Below are positions 57,801 through 64,000 of a stretch of 64,000 bases of DNA, in pieces. This stretch comes from Rhipicephalus microplus. Taxonomy: Eukaryota; Arthropoda; Arachnida; Ixodida; Ixodidae. The stretch is from the NCBI RefSeq assembly GCF_043290135.1, contig NW_027464787.1, positions 1 to 64,000 on the forward strand. Direction: 5' to 3'. Positions within the stretch are counted from its first letter, which is position 1. Each line of letters opens with the position of its first letter. The position numbers and the translations under genes are program-made. The notes under the pieces were generated by a model that did no database searches, was not told the origin of the DNA, and was given only the letters and a program-made list of their open reading frames with translations.

Positions 57801-58997
57801 TCAAGTTGCGGAGTCTCATGCTGTGGAGTTTCTACTTGTTGAGTTTTTAGTTGTGGGGTTTCTAGTTGTTTAGTTTCTAGTTTGAAGTCTCTAGTTGTAG
57901 ATTCTCTAGTTGTGGAGTCTCTAGTTTAGGAGTTTCTAGTTGAAGAGTTTTTAGTTGTGGAGTGTCTAGTTGTGGAGTTTCCAGTTGTGGAGTTTCGAGT
58001 TGTGGAGTTTCGAGTTTTGGAGTTTCTAGTTGTGGAGTTTTGAGTTGTGGAGTTTCTTGTTGTGTAGTTTCTAGTTGCGGAATCTCTAGCTGTGCATTTA
58101 CTAGTTGCGTAACTTAAGGTTGTAAGGTTTCAAGTTGTGGAGTTTCTAGTTGTGGAGTCTCTAGTTGTGTAGTTTCTAGCTGCGGAGTTTCTAGTTGTGG
58201 AGTTTCCAGTTGTGGAGTTTCCGGTTGAGGACTTTCTAGACATCAAATTTCTTGTAGCCGAGTCTCTATTTGTAGAGTTTGTAGTTGTGGAGTTTCTAGT
58301 TGTGGAGTCTCTAGTTGCAGAGTTTCTAGTTGTGGAGTTTCTAGTTGTGGAGTTTCAAGTTGTGGAGTCTCTAGTTGTGGAGTTTCTAGTTGCGGAGTAT
58401 CTAGTTGTGAAGTTTCCAGTTGTGGAGTTTCTAGTTGTGGAATTGCAGAGTCTCTGGTTGTGGATTTTCTAGTTGTGGAGTTTCTAGTTGTGGAGTTTCG
58501 AGTTTTGGAGTCTCTAGTTGTGGAGTTTCTGGTTGTGGAGTTTCCAGTTGTGGAGTATCTAGTTGTGGAGTTTCCAGTTGTGAAGTATCTAGTTGTGGAG
58601 TTTCCAGTTGTGGAGTATCTAGTTGTGGAGTTTCAAGTTGCGGAGTTTCTATTTGTGGAGTTTCTAGCTGCGGAGTTTCAAGTTGCAGAGTCTCTGGTTG
58701 TGGAGTTTCTAGTTGCGGAATCTCTAGTTGTGGAGTTTCTAGTTGTGGAGTTTCTAGTTGTGGAGTTTCCAGTTGTGGAGTTTCTGGTTGTGGACTTTCT
58801 AGACATGAAATTTCTTGTAGCCGAGTCTCTATTTGTAGAGTTTGTAGTTGTGGAGTTTCTAGCTGTGGAGTTTCTAGTTGCAGAGTTTCTAGTTGTGGAG
58901 GTTCTAGTTGTCGAGTTTCAAGTTGTTGAGTCTCTAGTTGTGGAGTTTCTAGTTGCGGAGTATCTAGTTGTGGAGTTTCCAGCTGTGGAGTTTCTAG
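54890..58997 (+). repeat. About 4.2-kb tandem duplication, copy 1
   Basis: Collinear with 58998-63400. The offset is 4,109 bp at the start, 4,169 from about 55228, 4,371 from about 56228 and 4,356 at the end, so the copies differ by a few whole-monomer indels and one 202-bp segment. Shared rare variants include CAGAAAATCTAG (56020 and 60391), TCTAGTGGGAGTTTC (56881 and 61252) and GTGCATTTACTAG (58092 and 62463). Confidence 0.78.
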
Positions 58998-61900
58998 TTG
59001 TGGAATTGCAGAGTCTCTGGTTGTGGATTTTCTAGTTGTGGAGTTTCTAGTTGTGGAGTTTCGAGTTTTGGAGTCTCTAGTTGTGGAGTTTCTGGTTGTG
59101 GAGTTTCCAGTTGTGGAGTATCTAGTTGTGGAGTTTCCAGTTGTGAAGTATCTAGTTGTGGAGTTTCCAGTTGTGGAGTATCTAGTTGTGGAGTTTCAAG
59201 TTGCGGAGTTTCTAGTTGCGGAGTTTCTAGTTGCGGAGTTTTTAATAGCGGAGTTTTAGTTGTGGAGTTTCAAGTTGCGGAGTCTCAAGTTTTGGAGTTT
59301 CCAGTTGTGGAGTTTCTAGTTGTGGAGTTTCTAGTTGTGGAGTTTGTAGTTGTGGAGTCTCTAGTTGTTGAGTTTCAAGTTGTGGAGTTTTGAGTTGTGG
59401 AGTTTCTAGTTGTGGAGTTTCTAGTTGTGGAGTTTCTAGTTGTGGAGGTTCTAGCTGCAGAGTTTCTAGTTGCAGAGTCTCTAGTTTTGGAGTTTCTAGT
59501 GGCGAATTCTCTAGTTGAGGAGTCTCTAGTTGTAGAGTTTCTAGTTGTGGAGTTTCTAGTTGTGAAGTTTCAATTGTGGAGTTTCTAGTTGTGGCGTCTC
59601 AAGTTGTGGAGTTTCTAGTTGCGGAGTGTCTAGTTGTGGTGTTTCTAGCTGTGGAATTTCTTGTTGCGGAGTTGTTAGTTGCGGAGTTCCATAGTTGCAG
59701 TCTCTAGTTGCGGAGTTTCTAGTTGTGGAGTGTCTAGTTGTGGAGTTTCCAGTTGTGTAGATTCTAGTAGAGTTTCGAGTTTTGAAGTTTCTAGTTGTTG
59801 AGTTTCTAGTTTAAAGTCTATAGTTGTAGATTCTCTAGTTGTGGAGTCTCTAGTTTATGAGTTTCTAGTTGAAGAGTTTTTAGTTGTGGACTGTCTAGTT
59901 GTGGAGTTTCCAGTTGTGGAGTTTCTAGTTGTGGAGTTTCGAGTTTTGGAGTTTCTAGTTGTGGAGTTTTGAGTTGTGGAGTTTCTAGCTGCGGAGTTTC
60001 TAGTTGCGGAGTTTCTAGTTGCAGAGTCTCTAGTTGTGGAGTTTCTAGTTGCGGAGTCTCTAGTTGTGGAGTTTCTAGTTGTGGAGTGTCTAGTTGTGGA
60101 GTTTCCAGTTGTGGAGTTTTTAGTTGTGGAGTTTCTAATTGTGGAGTTTCCAGTTGTGGAGTTTTGAGTTATGGAGTTTCTAGGTGTGGAGTCTCAAGTT
60201 GTGGAGTTTAAAGTTGTGGAGTTTCAAGTTGTGAGTCTCTAGTTGTGAAGTTTCCAGTTGCGGAGTATCTAGTTGTGGAGTTTCCAGTTGTGGAGTTTCT
60301 AGTTGTGGAGTTGCGGAGTCTCTAGTTGTGCGGTTTCTAGTGGCGGAGTCTCTAGTTGTGGAGTTTCTAGTTGCGGAGTTTCTAGTTGCAGAAAATCTAG
60401 TTGTGGAGTTTCTAGTTGTGGAATTGCAGAGTCTCTGGTTGTGGAGTTTCTAGTTGTGGAGTTTCTAGTTGTGGAGTCTTTAGTTGCAGAGTCTCTAGTT
60501 GTGAAGTTTCTAGTTCTGGAGTTTCTAGTTGTGGAGTTTCTGGTTTTGGAGTTTCTAGTTGTGGAGTTTCCAGTTGTGGAGTATCTAGTTGTTGAGTTTT
60601 GAGTTGTGAAGTTTCAAGTTGCGGAGTCTCAAGTTGTGGAGTTTCCAGTTGTGGAGTTTTAGTTGTGGAGTTTCTAGTTGTTGAGTTTCTAGTTGAGAAG
60701 TCTCTAGTTTTGCAGTTTTTAGTTGTGGAGTTTCTAGATATGGAATTTCTAGTTGCCGAGTTTTTATTTGTGGAGTTTGTAGTTGTGGAGTTTCCAGTTG
60801 TGGAGTTTCTAGTTGGTGAGTCTCTAGTTGCGGAGTTTTTAGTTGTGGAGTTTCTGGTTGTGGAGTTTCTAGTTGTAGAGTTTCTAGTGGTGGAGTCTCT
60901 AGTTGCGGAGTTTCTAGTTGTGAAGTTTCTAGTTGTGGAGTCTCTAGTTGTGTAGTTTCTAGCTGCGTAGTTTCTAGTTGCGGAGTTTCTAGTTGCAGAG
61001 TCTCTGGTTGTGGAGTTTCTAGTTGCGGAGTTTCTAGTTGCAGAAAATCTAGTTGTGGAGTTTCTAGTTGTGGAATTGCAGAGTCTCTGGTTGTGGAGTT
61101 TCTAGTTGTGGAGTTTCTAGTTGTGGAGTCTTTAGTTGCAGAGTCTCTAGTTGTGAAGTTTCTAGTTCTGGAGTTTCTAGTTGTGGAGTTTCTGGTTTTG
61201 GAGTTTCTAGTTGTGGAGTGTCTAGTTGTGGAGTTTCCAGTTGTGGAGTTTCTAGTGGGAGTTTCTAGTTGTGGAGTTTCCAGTTGTGGAGTTTTTAGTT
61301 GTGGACTTTCTAGACGTGAAATTTCTTGTAGCCGAGTCTTTACTTGTAGAGTTCGTAGTTGTGGAGTTTCTAGTTGTGGAGTCTCTAGTTGCAGAGTTTC
61401 TAGTTGTGGAGTTTCTAGTTGTGGAGTTTCAAGTTGTGGAGTCTCTAGTTGTGGAGTTTCTAGTTGCGGAGTATCTATTTGTGGAGTTTGCAGTTGTGGA
61501 GTTTCTAGTTGTGGAATTGCAGAGTCTCTGGTTGTGGAGTTTATAGTTGTGGAGTTTCTAGTTGTGGAGTCTCTAGTTGCGGAGTCTCTAGTTGTGAAGT
61601 TTCTAGTTGTGGAGTTTCTGGTTGTGGAGTTTCTGGTTGTGGAGTTTCCAGTTTTGGAGTATCTAGTTGTGGAGTTTCCAGTTGTGGAGTATCTAGTTGT
61701 GGGGTTTCCAGTTGTGGAGTATCTAGTTGTGGAGTTTTAAGTTGTGGAGTTTCTAGTTGCGGAGTTTCTAGTTGCGGAGTTTTTAATAGCGGAGTTTCTA
61801 GGTGTGAAGTTTCAAGTAGCGGAGTCTCAAGTTGTGGAGTTTTCAGTTGTGGTGTTTTTAGTTGTGGAGTTTCTAGTTGTTGAGTTTCTAGTTGAGAAGT

Positions 61901-63400
61901 CTCTAGTTTTGCAGTTTTTAGTTGTGGAGTTTCTAGATATGGAATTTCTAGTTGCCGAGTCTGTATTTGTGGAGTTTGTAGTTGGTGAGTCTCTAGTTGC
62001 GGAGTTTCTAGTTGTGGAGTTTCTAGTTGTGGAGTTTCTGGTTGCGGAGTTTTTAGTTGTGAAGTTTCTAGTGGTGGAGTCTCTAGTTGCGGAGTTTCTA
62101 GTTGTGAAGTTTCTAGTTGTGGAGTTTCTTGTTGTGGAGTTTCTAGTTGCGGAGTTTCTAGTTGTGGAGTTTCAAGTTGCGGAGTCTCATGCTGTGGAGT
62201 TTCTACTTGTTGAGTTTTTAGTTGTGGGGTTTCTAGTTGTTTAGTTTCTAGTTTGAAGTCTCTAGTTGTAGATTCTCTAGTTGTGGAGTCTCTAGTTTAG
62301 GAGTTTCTAGTTGAAGAGTTTTTAGTTGTGGAGTGTCTAGTTGTGGAGTTTCCAGTTGTGGAGTTTCGAGTTGTGGAGTTTCGAGTTTTGGAGTTTCTAG
62401 TTGTGGAGTTTTGAGTTGTGGAGTTTCTTGTTGTGTAGTTTCTAGTTGCGGAATCTCTAGCTGTGCATTTACTAGTTGCGTAACTTAAGGTTGTAAGGTT
62501 TCAAGTTGTGGAGTTTCTAGTTGTGGAGTCTCTAGTTGTGTAGTTTCTAGCTGCGGAGTTTCTAGTTGTGGAGTTTCCAGTTGTGGAGTTTCCGGTTGAG
62601 GACTTTCTAGACATCAAATTTGTTGTAGCCGAGTCTCTATTTGTAGAGTTTGTAGTTGTGGAGTTTCTAGTTGTGGAGTCTCTAGTTGCAGAGTTTCTAG
62701 TTGTGGAGTTTCTAGTTGTGGAGTTTCAAGTTGTGGAGTCTCTAGTTGTGGAGTTTCTAGTTGCGGAGTATCTAGTTGTGAAGTTTCCAGTTGTGGAGTT
62801 TCTAGTTGTGGAATTGCAGAGTCTCTGGTTGTGGATTTTCTAGTTGTGGAGTTTCTAGTTGTGGAGTTTCGAGTTTTGTAGTCTCTAGTTGTGGAGTTTC
62901 TGGTTGTGGAGTTTCCAGTTGTGGAGTATCTAGTTGTGGAGTTTCCAGTTGTGAAGTATCTAGTTGTGGAGTTTCCAGTTGTGGAGTATCTAGTTGTGGA
63001 GTTTCAAGTTGCGTAGTTTCTATTTGTGGAGTTTCTAGCTGCGGAGTTTCAAGTTGCAGAGTCTCTGGTTGTGGAGTTTCTAGTTGCGGAATCTCTAGTT
63101 GTGGAGTTTCTAGTTGTGGAGTTTCCAGTTGTGGAGTTTCTGGTTGTGGACTTTCTAGACATGAAATTTCTTGTAGCCGAGTCTCTATTTGTAGAGTTTG
63201 TAGTTGTGGAGTTTCTAGCTGTGGAGTTTCTAGTTGCAGAGTTTCTAGTTGTGGAGGTTCTAGTTGTCGAGTTTCAAGTTGTTGAGTCTCTAGTTGTGGA
63301 GTTTCTAGTTGCGGAGTATCTAGTTGTGGAGTTTCCAGCTGTGGAGTTTCTAGTTGTGGAATTGCAGAGTCTTTGGTTGTGGATTTTCTAGTTGTGGAGT
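58998..63400 (+). repeat. About 4.4-kb tandem duplication, copy 2
   Basis: Second copy of 54890-58997. It carries about 202 bp absent from copy 1 in the 60.1-60.3 kb region and lacks one monomer near 63.1 kb. Private substitutions include TTAGACGTGAAA-type (CTAGACGTG at 61310 against CTAGATGTG at 56939) and TTTGTTGTAGCC near 62619. Beyond about 63.4 kb the match to copy 1 is lost. Confidence 0.78.
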
Positions 63401-64000
63401 TTCTAGTTGTGGAGTTTTGAGTTTTGGAGTCTCTAGTTGTGGAGTTTCTGGTTGTGGAGTTTCCAGTTGTTGAGTATCTAGTTGTGGAGTTTCCAGTTGT
63501 GAAGTAACTAGTTGTGGAGTTTCAAGTTGTGGAGTCTCTAGTTGTGGAGTTTCAAGTTGCGGAGTTTCTAGCTGCGGAGTTTCTAGTTGTGGAGTTTCTA
63601 GTTGGGAGGTTCTAGCTGCGGAGTTTCTAGTTGCAGAGTCTCTAGTTTTGGAGTTTCTAGTTGCGAATTCTCTAGTTGAGGAGTCTCTAGTTGTAGAGTT
63701 TCTAGTTGCGGAGTTTCTAGTTGTGAAGTTTCAAGTTGTGGAGTTTCTAGTTGCGGCGTCTCAAGTTGTTGAGTTTCTAGTTGCGGAGTGTCTAGTTGTG
63801 GTGTTTATAGCTGTGGAATTTCTTGTTGCGGAGTTTCTAGTTGCGGAGTTCCATAGTTGCAGAGTCTCTAGTTGCGGAGTTTCTAGTTGTGGAGTGTCTA
63901 GTTGTGGAGTTTCCAGTTGTGTAGTTTCTAGTAGAGTTTCGAGTTTTGAAGATTCTAGTTGTTGAGTTTCTAGTTTGAAGTCTCTAGTTGTAGATTCTCT

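Larger units (their letters stand above)
48674..64000 (+). repeat. 15-bp minisatellite array, right block
   Basis: Same array, open at the right edge. It contains the 390-bp duplication at 49031-49810, the downstream copy of the 4.3-kb block and a roughly 4.2-4.4 kb tandem duplication. The longest array frame in the window lies here (48998-50467, 489 codons). It starts at TTG and switches from CGVSS to VVEFL repeats at a 23-bp irregular monomer, as expected of a by-product of the period and not of a gene. No other feature was found in this block. Confidence 0.98.

Noticed and set aside
1..64000. CRISPR array
   Set aside because: The repeats are directly adjacent with no unique spacers and vary by point changes. 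The period is 15 bp and there are no cas genes; the context is eukaryotic.
1..64000. G-quadruplex or telomere-like repeat
   Set aside because: G-runs are only GG, once per 15 bp, too short and far apart for a stable quadruplex, and the monomer does not match TTAGG or TTAGGG telomere repeats.

Overview
Almost all of this window is one continuous tandem array of a 15-bp minisatellite with the consensus TCTAGTTGTGGAGTT. It runs off both ends of the window and is broken only twice by retrotransposon DNA. Removing the two insertions leaves about 61 kb of array, or roughly 4,000 monomers. I see no host protein gene, tRNA, rRNA or CRISPR array. Because 15 is divisible by 3, four of the six frames stay open for long stretches; they read as VVEFL, CGVSS, TPQLE and NSTTR repeats. 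The many long reading frames in the array are therefore a by-product of the period and are not annotated as genes.

Layout: array 1-21932; a 5'-truncated non-LTR (LINE) retrotransposon 3' end, minus strand, at 21933-22239; array 22240-46161; a compound Penelope-like element (PLE) at 46162-48673, flanked by a 13-bp target-site duplication; array 48674-64000. The PLE holds the only substantial coding sequence: the C-terminal part of a reverse transcriptase fused to a GIY-YIG endonuclease (plus strand, ending at 48477). A 660-bp inverted copy of the element's 3' end sits upstream of it.

The array has several levels of order. Monomer variants recur in a fixed order (a higher-order repeat). A strongly diverged landmark monomer containing GCGTAACTTAAGG occurs 37 times by my reading. 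Irregular monomers of 14 and 23 bp recur at set places and shift the reading phase. Above this level are kilobase-scale duplications: a 6,428-bp tandem duplication with no difference that I could find, a 1,952-bp tandem duplication, a 3.1-3.5 kb triplication, a roughly 4.2-4.4 kb tandem duplication, a 4.3-kb block repeated 13.3-13.4 kb away across the PLE, and smaller 390-bp and 179-bp duplications.

Organism: a eukaryote with a repeat-rich genome. PLEs with RT plus GIY-YIG occur in many animals. The wording of the PLE protein and of the LINE 3' end (a TAAA-type tail after a GGGCCCTGAGGGTAT-like segment on its sense strand) resembles repeats I associate with hard ticks, so an ixodid tick or related arthropod is my best guess. 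This rests on recognition, not on a search. No genes here form a pathway; the window is best read as satellite heterochromatin colonised by two retroelement insertions.
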